The notes: generated from the sequence alone by a model not told the origin. 31,284 bases of DNA from Mitosporidium daphniae (GCF_000760515.2 NW_013546245.1:1-31284), one strand, 5' to 3'. Shown: positions 1-10,447, counted from the first letter of the stretch. Program-made: numbers and translations.

Positions 1-1506
1 GCACAACTTTAAATATAGAGTGGATTTTTTGGTGTTTTTGCGAATTGGCAATATTTTCTCTAGCTGGGTTTGAGTTATGAGGGCAACACTTTTTACAATG
101 TTGAATGAGAATCCGATGGCCACTTTCTATGGATTCAGTGGAAGCCGAAGAGGGAAGAGTAGGTTTTGATGCATTTTTTGTGAATACGGAATATATTTGA
201 AAAAACCGGTTGCCATGTTGATTGTTGGATGCCATTCCTTCCCAACTGCTTCTTCGAAATCTGATTACTGGTTCCATACACATGGTGGTACCATTCGGTG
301 TAGTCCGAGTCGATGAGCAGGAAATGGTGGGCAATGGCTCCCTCCATACATCAGGTTCCAAAGCATCAAGCGGCCTTGCGGACACCTTAATTGAAGCTGA
401 CTGTGCTTTCTTGTCATCAAAATCGCAAATATTCTCAACTTGAGCTGGAAAGCTTATTGGGGACGTTGGAAATTCAAACTCAGATGGTGGTGTAACAATT
501 GGATTTTTGGCTTCCTCCGTATTTTTCGTCTCATTGACAGCATGGTGGCTATCAAAGTAAGGCAGATTTGCTTTATCAAGTTTTGGGTTCGAATAAATAG
601 GAATAGTTGTACAGTCTTTAGAAAAATCTTGAAGGAAGACTTTAGGTTTGGGATATAGGTTATTGAAGGAGGAGCGGGATGGCGAAGGTGACGAAGGAAG
701 TGAGATGGATTGAGACTTTTTCGGGGCATGCAGTTGAGAGCCCTGCCGTGGCTTTGTCGGGTTTTTTGTTCGTTTCTTGCAGGTATTGCCATTAAGTATC
801 GGGGAAATCAACATGGGAGAGGCTGAAGGGAGACAGGCCGGAGGCTTTGCCATATATATATTGCGATGATGGTCCTTCTTATCAGGCTTTTTATAGGAAG
901 AATTTTGAATGTAAATAGTGGGTTTGAAATTATCAAAGTTAAATTTAGATTGACAGCTAGAAACAAACCTGAAAGAAGAAGCTTCACAGAACGTTGGCCA
1001 TCTTTTAAAAACGAAACTCCGACATTGCAATACAAGATTAATTAGATGTTTGCATATTATTTTGAGGCAAGAAACCAAATGGCAGAAAACATAAATAAGC
1101 TTTACATACACTAGCTCGAGGGGCAAAATTCGCCAAATGATCGTCTTGACTGGCCTGGAAATGCCAGCAAAATAATTTAAATTCGGGTTAATTTTGGAGA
1201 AAGCCTAAAATAAACCGATGGCAAACTTACATAATCCGAAATGATAATAAATAGTATAGAAATTCCGATAAATATAGCAGGAGCTATGAACACAGATATC
1301 ACTGCATCGTTGAGTATCACCTCTGAGAACAACGGATTGATGGCAAGCAACTCAAAGAAAAGCACAAATGTACAGAAAAGTGTAAAAAAAACAGGGGTGC
1401 TGGCGCTTTGGTTAGAATGGTGTCTGCTGCTGTGAGAGTAGCCTTTGTTGGAAAGTGGAATCGTCGAGTGCGTTGGTACGATTGGCGGCATATTAAATCT
1501 CAACAT
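1..1506 (-). CDS. Orphan membrane-anchored protein with long disordered tail (3' end off window)
   Basis: Not recognised. The start is ATG at 1506 (a second in-frame ATG lies five codons on). Exon 1 (1506-1231, 92 codons) encodes a Ser/His-rich N-terminus followed by two hydrophobic stretches, at about residues 40-60 and 68-90, likely two membrane segments. It would stop at 1177-1179, but removing a 26-nt intron at 1230-1205 (GTAAGT donor, TTTTAG acceptor, phase 0) opens a frame that runs without a stop from 1204 to the window edge, about 400 codons. I checked that frame codon by codon. The tail starts with a short basic, partly hydrophobic stretch, then becomes rich in Ser, Pro, Lys and Asn with low predicted order. 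A frame of this length without stops in A+T-rich DNA is unlikely by chance, so the gene is probably real. Function is unknown. The alternative 3' site at 1155 gives an early stop and was discarded. Confidence 0.6.
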
Positions 1507-1646
1507 AAATAATTAGCCAAACGGTAATCTAAATAAATGAATAATTAAAATCACAAAGTTTATTTGCATTTGATTTTTACCCTGAAACGCAATCGTGTAC
1601 TTTAAACGCAATTTATTTCAGACAACAAGGAAATTGAAACGGCAAT

Positions 1647-2508
1647 TTATTGAAAAATATTCCTCAAATCTGCTTCTGAATAATAAATATCGGTAACGGG
1701 ACATTTCGCTTCCCGCCTCAAATATTGTAAGATGCATATATGGCAAAATACATATCCAGATGGAAGGGCCGTTGGGTTTGTACAGGGAGATTGTTTACAA
1801 AGCGCACATGTTCCTCTTAATGGAATTTCTACACCACGGTGTGGGGAAACAATGCATGGGGGCTCCTTTTCATCCAGGATAAAGTCAAACTGGCAGTTCT
1901 CTTCTAACATAACTTTGGCTTTTGCATGTCCATTTTCTCCCCACCACTGCCCAATTCTTATTAAAAATAATGCCACAGGAAATATAGACACCAAGCTTTC
2001 AAGTGAAAGTATTTTCATCGGCGATTGATCTGTAATTTCTCTTCTCCTCAAAGTGACATCATGCACATAGAGCCAAGGATAGTAAAACGCAGTCAATTTT
2101 ACCAAATAGGCCAAGGAAAAAGATACCTTTATGGCATCGAAAAAAGCAAGACCCAACATAAGGCCCTTTTGCCTTGTGTTGATGATTTTGGATCGCACAT
2201 AACTATAGGTAGGTCCCCACAGAACGCTTAGGACAATGGCCCTTTTATTTCCAGCTCTATGTATCTGGTAAAAATACTCTGAAAACGAAGCTTTATAATG
2301 CCTTGCAAAGTAAAGCTCGGTGAGGGAAGATAGAATCCACCAAATTCCTTTCGAATGGTGAGGAAATATGCCAAGTTTCTAAGGATAATCAATTTAGAGC
2401 TACTTCAAAGTACTGGCAGAATACGGGACCCATCAGCTCGGTCATTTTATCGCAAGCCAGGACTTCCAAGAAAGAAGGCGAACATTGCAGCAAATCATTC
2501 GAAGCCAT
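1647..2508 (-). CDS. PEX12: Peroxisome biogenesis factor 12 (peroxin-12, RING-type)
   Basis: PEX12 is a peroxisomal membrane RING protein that acts with PEX2 and PEX10 to ubiquitinate the import receptor PEX5. Two exons (2508-2404 and 2378-1647) are separated by a 25-nt phase-0 intron (2403-2379), giving 278 aa; animal and yeast forms are about 360-400. Exon 1 carries the start of the PEX2/10/12 N-terminal domain (PSFLEVL). After the join come ELYFARHY and SFSEYFY, matching the family's LDL-x-LQQHYL / SFSENFY region, then membrane segments. The C-terminus (residues 226-261) is the degenerate ring CALC...SGYVFCHIC...CPVT; GYVFC and the terminal CP-T are typical of PEX12, which keeps only part of the zinc ligand set. 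The start lies 20 nt from that of COX10 on the other strand. The weak point is exon 1, which rests on the splice join. Confidence 0.88.
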
Positions 2509-2528
2509 TTGGTAAAATTTTACTTTCA
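2509..2528. promoter_or_regulatory. 20-bp divergent intergenic spacer PEX12/COX10
   Basis: Only 20 bases separate the preferred ATG codons of PEX12 (2508, minus) and COX10 (2529, plus). Each transcript must therefore start inside the other gene's leader or coding sequence, or the true starts differ. The COX10 frame stays open upstream to an ATG at 2355, which would overlap PEX12 exon 1 in antisense. Confidence 0.4.
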
Positions 2529-3629
2529 ATGAATGTCCTTCAAATTAATAAATTGATCTTTGCCACTCATTCTCACCTCCCTTGTAATATTATTAAGTTC
2601 AATACGCCGCGTAAAGTCTTTTTTTCTCTAAATCCGCTTTCGAAGTATACATTGCAATCCTATTCAACAGAATCCAAATTGGCCAGTGGCAACCAGTCCA
2701 ATCCCGACTGTCTTTCTAGTTTGTCCCCCCTTACTGAACAGAGTCCATTAGCAAAGATAATTCCACAACTATTCAAAATCAAGCTCTCTGCTATGGTTTT
2801 ATGTACCACACTGACAGGCTTTGTCATTGTTCCTGGAATTGATCTCTACTGTTGGACTACGATAAAATTACTGGGCAACACTCTTCTTGGTACATCTTTA
2901 TGCTCATTTTCCGCAAACGCGTTCAACCAATGGATCGAAGCTTCATTTGACGCGCAGATGAAAAGAACAGAATTTAGACCTCTGCCTTTGCGGAGGATTT
3001 CTCTTCCAAATGCCTTCATCGCGAGTAGCATGATGGGATTGAGTGGCGTTGCCTACTTGTATTATTTTGTTTCCGGAGTGTCATCTATAATTGCAGCCTC
3101 GACTATTATCCTTTATGCTGGAGTATATACTCCTCTGAAAAGAATGTCCATTATGAATACCTGGGTTGGCTCCATTGTTGGGGCATTTCCGCCACTGATC
3201 GGTTGGTCAGCTGGCTTACAGTCCCTCTCTTTTGTAGCTCCAACGCCTTTATTTGGATGGATCCCCATTTTTTTTCTGTTATATTGTTGGCAGTTTCCTC
3301 ATTTTTTTTCACTCTCTTGGGGTTTGAGAAGAGAATATGCCCGTGCAGGATATCGTATGTGCTCTCTTCTTAATCCACGGTTAGCCACCGCTTCTTCCAT
3401 GAGGCATACGTTGGTCTTATTTCCACTAACCTTTCTTTTTTACTATACAGGCCTTGCTAACATGTATTTTATATTTATTGGCTCTCTCATCAATTGTATC
3501 TTATTACTCCCCGCAATAGACTTCAAAACTAAACAAGATAGCTTTAGTGCTAGGCGCCTGTTTTTTGCGTCTCTAATTCATCTGCCGTTGTTTATGGCCG
3601 CTTTATTTGTACTAAAACCAGCGCCCTAA
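2529..3629 (+). CDS. COX10: Protoheme IX farnesyltransferase, mitochondrial
   Basis: COX10 transfers a farnesyl group to heme b to make heme O, the first step to the heme A of cytochrome c oxidase, in the mitochondrial inner membrane. It is a single exon. From the ATG at 2529 it encodes 366 aa with a basic, hydroxylated N-terminus ending in a SYSTESK-like stretch, a good mitochondrial targeting signal. The UbiA-family prenyl-diphosphate motif N-x7-D-x4-RT-x2-RPL is intact (about residues 133-152). Further conserved blocks are YTPLKR, GAFPPLIGW and WQFPHFFSLSWGLRREYARAGY, with about eight hydrophobic segments overall. An upstream in-frame ATG at 2355 would give 424 aa, but its extra 58 residues overlap PEX12 exon 1 on the other strand, so I prefer 2529. 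It converges on COA8, another complex IV assembly factor, with a 52-nt gap. Confidence 0.95.
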   Translation: MNVLQINKLIFATHSHLPCNIIKFNTPRKVFFSLNPLSKYTLQSYSTESKLASGNQSNPDCLSSLSPLTEQSPLAKIIPQLFKIKLSAMVLCTTLTGFVIVPGIDLYCWTTIKLLGNTLLGTSLCSFSANAFNQWIEASFDAQMKRTEFRPLPLRRISLPNAFIASSMMGLSGVAYLYYFVSGVSSIIAASTIILYAGVYTPLKRMSIMNTWVGSIVGAFPPLIGWSAGLQSLSFVAPTPLFGWIPIFFLLYCWQFPHFFSLSWGLRREYARAGYRMCSLLNPRLATASSMRHTLVLFPLTFLFYYTGLANMYFIFIGSLINCILLLPAIDFKTKQDSFSARRLFFASLIHLPLFMAALFVLKPAP

Positions 3630-3681
3630 TAAACACAAATATTTAACACAAGCACCACCAACATATGCGTTGAGAAGACCT

Positions 3682-4057
3682 TCAGGGCCTCGTAAACCAA
3701 TATTTAGGGTTAAGATGGCAAATGAGTAAATTAATACTTCTAGCTCGCCATTCCTGATTGAAGGAATCAAATTCTTTTTGGTATATTGTGATGTAATTGG
3801 TGTAAAATTTGGACAACAAAGCTAAACGTAAGGCCGAAACAGTACCTGGATTTCCAATGCTAGCAATGTCTCTTTCTAGCGAATCAAATCGATCGTTGTT
3901 TTTTTTCCAAAACGAAGCCTGCCAGCTCCAAAGGTCGGACTCTTTTTCGGTAATAGTGCTATAGAGAGATTTTGACCTCGCCGCACTATGTATTTTCTGC
4001 AATCATAAAATATTAATTTACCCGACCACATGGCAATACTTTTCCAAGTAAAACCAT
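3682..4057 (-). CDS. COA8: Cytochrome c oxidase assembly factor 8 (APOPT1 family)
   Basis: COA8 is a matrix-side mitochondrial protein that supports complex IV assembly. Two exons (4057-4022, 3996-3682) flank a 25-nt phase-0 intron (4021-3997, TTGCAG acceptor), giving 116 aa against about 200 in mammals. The short basic N-terminus with Arg, Ser and hydrophobic residues suits a presequence. The core shows the family pattern: an FW-x-K-x-N block, then a Leu-rich helix, KFYTNYI, and FNQEWRARS, matching the family's FYKEFL...YNRDWYKRN pattern. The match comes from memory of the family and is moderately strong for so short a protein. The gene is tail to tail with COX10 and 77 nt from the divergent importin alpha start. 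Without the splice the frame has no ATG, which supports the intron. Confidence 0.72.
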
Positions 4058-4134
4058 CGGATGCTAAATAGAATTTTCGCACTTCACGCTTTAAATTGAA
4101 TTTAATTTGTTGTCAATTGCCAAAATTTAGTTAC
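4058..4134. promoter_or_regulatory. 77-bp divergent promoter region COA8 / importin alpha
   Basis: Short A+T-rich spacer between divergent starts at 4057 (minus) and 4135 (plus). It holds a TTTAATTTG element at 4101-4109, a variant of the TTTAATTTT element seen just before other starts in this window. Confidence 0.35.
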
Positions 4135-5865
4135 ATGAACAGAGACAAATTGGAGCAAAGGCGCCAAAGTTTTAAGGGAGCCGGCTTCACCAAGGAGGAG
4201 CATCGACGCCGACGAGAAGAGGCTTCTGTAGAAATCCGCAGAGTTAAACGGGAGGATACCCTTAGCAAAAGAAGAGGCCTTCAGCCTGCCGGGACCTGCG
4301 AGGCTGGTTCATCATCATCTGCTATTTTTGCTTCTTATTCTGATGAGGATGAGGACAAATCCCTTTTTTCTGCCAATTCACCAAAATCTTTAAAGGTAAA
4401 TTGATGGTATTATTTTTAGTATGAAGCTCCAACATCAAATTTGTTTTCGGATGACCCTGTTCTTCAGCACGCTGGCGCTGTTGAATTTAGGCGCATCCTC
4501 TCAAAGGAAAGGAATCCCCCGATTGATGATGTCATATCTTGTAACATCGTTCCCCGTTTGGTTCAGCTGTTAACAGCGCCACAGGGAAAATATCCCAACG
4601 AAACTAGCCCCGAGGAGGTATTTTTTGTTATTTATGACGTTGAAATAGGCAAAGGGCCTATTTCAGAGCATTCAATTTGAGTCCGCCTGGGCGATCACAA
4701 ATATTGCTTCAGGTAAATTCTTTTGTGGTTAATTTCACCTCTTTCTTTGCTAGGCACTTCATCACAAACTTGGACCTGTGTGCAGCACAATGCCATTCCC
4801 GTCTTTATCCAGCTCTTACAGACAACAGATTCCAAAGATGTTTTGGAGCAGTCTGTCTGGGCTTTGGGAAATATTGCAGGAGATACAACGGAAACAAGGA
4901 ATATGGCCTTGAATTCCGGGATAATGGGCCCTCTGTTGAGTGTCATTCAAAATGCCTTGAATTCCCCTTCTTTGCTAAGAAACGCCGTTTGGACGCTTTC
5001 CAACTTGTGCAGAGGAAAGCCTGCGCCGCCCTGGGGCTCCGTAGTCGACTGCATTCCCGTTTTGGCTGGACTTTTGAGAAGCATCCAAAGCGACAATGAG
5101 GTTATCGCCGACTCCCTATGGTCCCTTTCTTACCTTTCCGATGGTCCTAACAACCACATTGATGTCGTTCTGCAATCAGGCATAATTCCACGTGTTGTAG
5201 AGCTGCTAGCATCGCCGAACTCTACTCCTGCAATTCAGACCCCTGCCCTCCGTACTCTGGGAAATATAGTCACTGGAAATGATATTCAGACGCAAGCCGT
5301 TCTGCAAGCTAATATCCTGCCAGCGCTTGTTTCATTGCTACGCTCCAATCCAAAGGCATCCCTTATAAAAGAGACTTGCTGGACTATCTCCAACATTACT
5401 GCAGGCAACCCAGACCAAATCCAGGCTGTTATATATTCTGGAATCGTCCCTCTTGTCATTGATATTCTTGAAAATGGGGAATTTAAAGCCCGAAAAGAAG
5501 CTTGCTGGGCAATTTCAAATGCTACCTCTTCAAAGTCTACGCGCCCAGATCAAGTTCGATATCTGGTCACTGAAAATTGCATTCCTCCTCTTTGCGATAT
5601 CCTTTCATGCCAAGACAGCAAGATCCTTCAGGTGGCCCTCGAGGCTCTTGATGCTATTCTTGAAGTGGGGGAGCGAGACTTTCTTGCCTCTGGCGGGTCG
5701 ATTGGAGATTGCCAGCCTTATGCTCTTCAAGTGGAAGAGTCTGGAGGCCTTGATCGTATATACGAACTACAGGGACATGAAAATGTCCATATTTACGAAA
5801 AGGCAAAATCGATACTGGAAAAGTATTTTTCTGAGGGGGAGGATACTCTCCTTGGAGGAAGCTAG
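4135..5865 (+). CDS. SRP1: Importin subunit alpha (karyopherin alpha)
   Basis: Importin alpha binds classical nuclear localisation signals in the cytosol and links them to importin beta. Four exons: 4135-4395, 4420-4617, 4667-4712 and 4754-5865, total 538 aa, the usual length. The N-terminus is an importin-beta-binding domain, with RRQSFK, then RRRREE and an acidic Ser-rich linker (residues 1 to about 80). About ten armadillo repeats follow; the NLS-groove Trp/Asn pairs are visible as W-x3-N in WAITN, WALGN, WTLSN, WTISN and WAISN. Introns are 24, 49 and 41 nt. The second could instead end at 4648 (31 nt), adding six residues before SIQFESAW; the shorter protein aligns better with the family as I remember it. 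MOG1, another nuclear transport factor, lies 1.7 kb away. Confidence 0.95.
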
Positions 5866-6052
5866 TTATTTCGCATACGTAATCCAATTATAAAGAATAT
5901 TAACGGGTACATCCGTGGACTACTGAAAATTAAAATTGTGGATATGTTTGAACGGGCTGGGTCGGAGGTAAAGAAAACAGGCTGACCGGATCCCGTTGTG
6001 TGGTTCGATGTATCTGAATACTGTTTATTGACAGACCAAATAATATATAAAT

Positions 6053-6604
<552 letters not shown>

Positions 6605-6669
6605 TATACGGACAAGTAAAATTAAATCTTTAAAAATTCGAACTTTACACGATATTTTTAATATTCAAA

Positions 6670-7510
6670 TTAGATCATCGAAATTGGATACGATTGATCA
6701 AATAGATACCAAATTCCCAATTGCAAAAGCCAGCGACATGCATGTGCAAAGGCGATTGATATGCATACTTTAAGTCTTGCCTGTCTAATTCTGGAATGGT
6801 AGGTTGCATGGCCACTGCTTGTCATTGCATATATGGCTTCAATGTTTGAAAAGATGACAAACACATTGACTAGCTTTATCACACCCATTGAATAGTAGTT
6901 CCATATGACCATGAGAATGACGATTATTTTACCAAAACTGCTAATGATCAGCGCTTCTCTGATTTTGTCGCTCGAAATTCGGGAGCCTTCTTTTGAAAAA
7001 ATCGTCAAAAGCAGCGTGATAACGATGGAATATACCAAAAACTCGAAAAATGCGCACAAAAAAAGAAATGGGACGTTTTTTACAAATAGATAAGTGTACG
7101 AAAAACTTGAAGATAAGGGTGGCCGTGGCAACGGATGGTTTGTCTCCTGTTGGTACCATTTAATATCTACACACATGAGGCAATAAAAGATACAAATTTC
7201 AATCAAAAACATCAAGGTGGCAAGCCGCAGTAAAATGTTTTTCGTGTAAAATGCCTTGTTTGCAGTGACGTGACATTGGCTTTTATTTAGAAGCAAATGT
7301 CTATACACTTGGTGCTTGTGCAAAAGCATATCTAGAAAAAGAATGATCGGCTCATATTCGATATATTTATCCGAAACCGATCCGCAAAATGTCTACGGGT
7401 AAAATAAAGCAGCATTGGGATACACATTGGCACAGGGAAATATTTCCGTGCGAATATTCTAAAAATAAGCTTTGGACTTGGGAGCCACATTCGACACATG
7501 AAAATGGCAT
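6670..7510 (-). CDS. ARV1: ARV1 family lipid homeostasis / GPI-intermediate protein
   Basis: ARV1 is an ER membrane protein involved in sterol and ceramide distribution and in early GPI-anchor synthesis. Exon 1 (7510-7424) and exon 2 (7392-6670) join over a 31-nt phase-0 intron (7423-7393), giving 269 aa. The ARV1 homology domain is complete: CVECG at residues 5-9, an EYSHGNI block, C29-x2-C32G from the join of the two exons, then DKYIEYE, ILFLDMLLHK and VYRHLLLN, all diagnostic. Several hydrophobic segments follow, including two near residues 52-73 and 104-130 and one near 150-165. The zinc-binding second CxxC pair is split by the intron, so the intact motif itself supports the join. The start is 35 nt from the preferred start of the divergent MOG1 gene. 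Confidence 0.92.
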
Positions 7511-7545
7511 GGGCCAATTTATCAGGAAATTTAAAATTTATTCTC

Positions 7546-8148
7546 ATGGACGAGCCCAAATTGATGCCGAAAAAGCTATTTGGCGGAGCTCTCCAAGTTG
7601 CTCTTCCCTCTGGCTTTATCGATGCAAGCCAGTTTAGACAGATACCCGACCACCAGGAGGTATATCTTTCACAGGATTCCGAAACGTCGATTATTGTTGA
7701 ATTATTGGATCCGCTTGTCGAGCAAAAGAATGCCATGCATGTGCTTGACAGCCACTTCCAGATACTTGCAGAGGATAATTCATGCTCTTTTTCATTGATT
7801 CTCCAAAAAGACCTTGAATTGAACATTTTGCTTGGGGTCCAGGCTGTCCCAAAGTTTGGAAAAAAGACCGATTTCATCCTGGTGCTTCTTTCGGTTCGGT
7901 CGCTTGAGGCCCCATATAACACTGACATCGTTACTTCGATGAATGTAAATATTTTATCGGATCCCCTTTTTTCAACAACATTACCCTCGTCAATTGGCGC
8001 ATTGGCAGAATTAAATTCAAACTCAGCTTTGCAAAGCTTGACAGCACAAACACCTTTTAAGCGGATTTCAGAGAATGCCTTCAGCACCTTTTCACGCATT
8101 TGCCAATCTATAGAGGTGCTTGATTATTCATTGTTTCAAACACAATAA
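7546..8148 (+). CDS. MOG1: Ran guanine nucleotide release factor MOG1
   Basis: MOG1 is a small nuclear protein that binds RanGTP and stimulates nucleotide release, supporting nuclear protein import. The product is 200 aa from ATG 7546, near the usual 190-220 aa, in a single exon. The N-terminal signature is clear: LFGGALQVALPSGFID, ASQFRQIPDHQEVYL and IIVELLD, matching the family pattern LFGGA...LP-G-IDVSDLR-VPDNQEVF...IVELLE. Other in-frame ATGs lie at 7498, 7504 and 7564. The first two would overlap the ARV1 coding start (7510-7508, minus), so 7546 is preferred, with moderate certainty. The rest is less conserved, as is normal for the family. The stop is 147 nt before the SEC1 start on the same strand. 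Confidence 0.88.
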   Translation: MDEPKLMPKKLFGGALQVALPSGFIDASQFRQIPDHQEVYLSQDSETSIIVELLDPLVEQKNAMHVLDSHFQILAEDNSCSFSLILQKDLELNILLGVQAVPKFGKKTDFILVLLSVRSLEAPYNTDIVTSMNVNILSDPLFSTTLPSSIGALAELNSNSALQSLTAQTPFKRISENAFSTFSRICQSIEVLDYSLFQTQ

Positions 8149-8295
8149 CCCTAACGCAAAATAAAGTTCGGACTCCCGTCCCAAATAAAATACCAAGAAT
8201 TTTGTTTCAGCCAATCTTGACGCGTGTCACTTTTCAATTTATTTTGAGCCTTCGATACCATCCTCAAATTGAATCTCTTGTGCCTTTTTTAGGGA

Positions 8296-10412
8296 ATGTC
8301 CCTAAAAGCCTTCTATTTGGAGCGTAAACTTGTTTTATTCTACAATATTTAGATATTGAAAAGACTTTGTTTCCATCGCCCACCGATGGTTGCAATTCAT
8401 GGAGGATTTTGGTGGCAGATAAGTTGGCCACGAATTTCCTAAACTCAATGTTCCGCCTGTCCAATCTGGTCGAAAAAAGGATATCTTGTACGAAAAATAA
8501 ATTCCCATAAGTTTGTTAGTGATAGAGAAGCTTGAGTTGAAACGAAGGTCCTTCCCCCAAATGGCGGCAATCTACTTGCTTTCTAATTTATCCAGCTCGA
8601 TCGAAAAGCTCTGCTCAGATATCAGCGATGGCCAATATGGGACATATTACATATACATACTATCCAAACTTGAAGACAAAGAGGTGCAGAAATTGGCAGC
8701 CGCTGTAAAGACGAACGGTTCCTCCATTAAGGTATTTATGGAAAATCTTTGTAGTATAAAATTCATGGGGACCAATGGCTTCTACTTACAGGACTTTGAC
8801 AAGGAGATTTTGGGCAAGATATATGCTCAACTCTATCCCGATAAGCTTTTAGAGCACGTGGGAGAGCAGCTCGCCGCTGTCGTAAAGGAATTCTTTCCGT
8901 AAGCACCTCTGCTTACTGCTAGGAAATTGTCCAAAAAAAACCGTCCCCAAATTCGATATAAAACCTCGCCCTATAGGAGGGCCGAAATTGTCGCAAGGTC
9001 ATGCTTTGCATCTTTGAACAAAGAAAAATTGGCACCAGAGTCGCCTACAAGCTCCTCATGTAGCCTGAAATACATCTTGATTGTCGATCGGTCATTCGAC
9101 CTTATCTCGCCGCTGCTGCATGAATTTACTTATGAAGCAATGTTACGGGAGATTGAATCTTCTTGTGATTCCGAATATTGTAGTGAAATCAAGAAAGAGC
9201 TACACTTGCTTGATAATACAAATCTCAAGGAGGAGCAATTGGGATTTTGGTCTCTGCTCCGGGATGTCCACCTTGCAGATTGTGTATCAACGCTTCTAAA
9301 ATATTCCGAATCATTTGTCGCTTCGAATTCTGCAGCAGGATTTTCCAAGGAAACAACTAAAGATCCATCAAAGCTGGTATCAATTAGCCAAATGAAGGCA
9401 ACAATAGCTTCAATTCCCGAATTGCAAGAATTTAAAAAATACGTAAGGTTCTCGATACAAATTGACGCCTGTAGTTTTCGATCCATCTTCAGCTGCTGCA
9501 ATACTGCATTGATACCTTCAATCGGAAAAACCTTGATGCCGTGGCAACGGCAGAACAAAACCTTGCTTGTGAGTATTTTACGAGCGAATCTAAGCCTGCT
9601 GAGGATCCTTTGAATGCAATTAGTTCTTTGCTGGCCGACAAGGATATTTCGGCAGAGAACAAGGCCAGATTGCTGATACTGTATCTTGCAATTGTTCCAG
9701 AAATGTCCCAGCTCTCAAAGTCAGAGTTGATGACTCTTTGTAAATATTCGGATATTTCCGACGTTTGCTCAATTAATGGGTTTTATTCGGCCTTTAATGT
9801 TCGAACGTCTCAGGGACCTGAAAGATTGTCAATGGTACTTCCAAACATCAAAAAAAAGCATAAAATCAAGCTCGGATCTTTGTTCAAGGGCACATTTTTT
9901 TCCAAGGGCGGTGGTAGCACAGAAAAGTTTGATACCGAAAATAAGGCTACTTATGAGCTATCCAGATTTGTGCACCCAATTGAGGCATTGTGCAAGGTAT
10001 GGGTCCATGTTTTCAGCATCATTTCTAGTCGACTTTAAGAGGCATTTTTGATAAGGCACGAGATGTTCTCGTTGAATCTGCTCTGATGGAAGAGACCAGT
10101 CAAAGTCTCGTCACCACGCCCGGTGCTGCAAACATGGCATCCGGAAAAAATGTATATGCGACATCTAACTCTGTTCGGCACAGACAAGAGTGGAAAAACG
10201 CTGCCATAGCTGTTGATTCATCAATAGAAGCGGGACAGGCTGCATTTGAGCCAAAGGCCTTAATATTTATTGTTGGCGGGATGACCAGCTCCGAGGTCAG
10301 GGTTTCTTTTGAAAGAAGCAAAGGCCATATTTTACTTGGATCCGATTTCTTTATCACGCCAACAGACTTTTTGGCATCTTTGGCAGAAAGTGGCAAGCTA
10401 TGCAAGGGATAA
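8296..10412 (+). CDS. SEC1: Sec1/Munc18-family SNARE regulator
   Basis: SM proteins clasp syntaxin/SNARE bundles and promote vesicle fusion. Six exons: 8296-8323, 8353-8487, 8520-8898, 8923-9442, 9475-9996 and 10029-10412, giving 655 aa. Introns are 29, 32, 24, 32 and 32 nt; every join restores family sequence. Landmarks in order: N-terminal WRILVADK, MAAIYLLS, the central KYILIVDRSFDLISPLLHEFTYEAM (domain 2 signature), ELQEFKKY joined to FSIHLQLLQYC, and near the end ALIFIVGGMTSSEVR...ILLGSDFFITP. The C-terminal pattern resembles exocytic Sec1/STXBP more than Sly1, Vps45 or Vps33, but paralogue assignment by eye is uncertain. The stop codon sits in the first unit of a 10-bp tandem repeat. 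The gene faces SLA2 tail to tail. Confidence 0.87.
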
Positions 10413-10447
10413 GCAAAGATAAGCAAAGATAAGCAAAGATAAGCAAA
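10408..10447. repeat. Tandem repeat, four 10-bp units GATAAGCAAA
   Basis: Four perfect head-to-tail copies of GATAAGCAAA at 10408, 10418, 10428 and 10438. The SEC1 TAA stop (10410-10412) lies within the first copy; the other copies fall in its 3' untranslated region, between the convergent SEC1 and SLA2 genes. Unit count is likely variable between strains. Confidence 0.95.

Noticed and set aside
1155-1230. A 76-nt intron in the left-edge gene ending at a TTTCCAG site
   Set aside because: It leads to a stop within about 40 codons, whereas the 26-nt intron opens about 400 codons.
2355-2528. COX10 N-terminal extension as real coding sequence
   Set aside because: It overlaps PEX12 exon 1 antisense and has no targeting-peptide character; the ATG at 2529 gives a typical mitochondrial presequence. 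Kept only as a finding.
7332-8099. 255-codon minus-strand frame opposite MOG1
   Set aside because: It is antisense to the clearly recognised MOG1 coding region and overlaps ARV1 exon sequence in another frame; no family motif.
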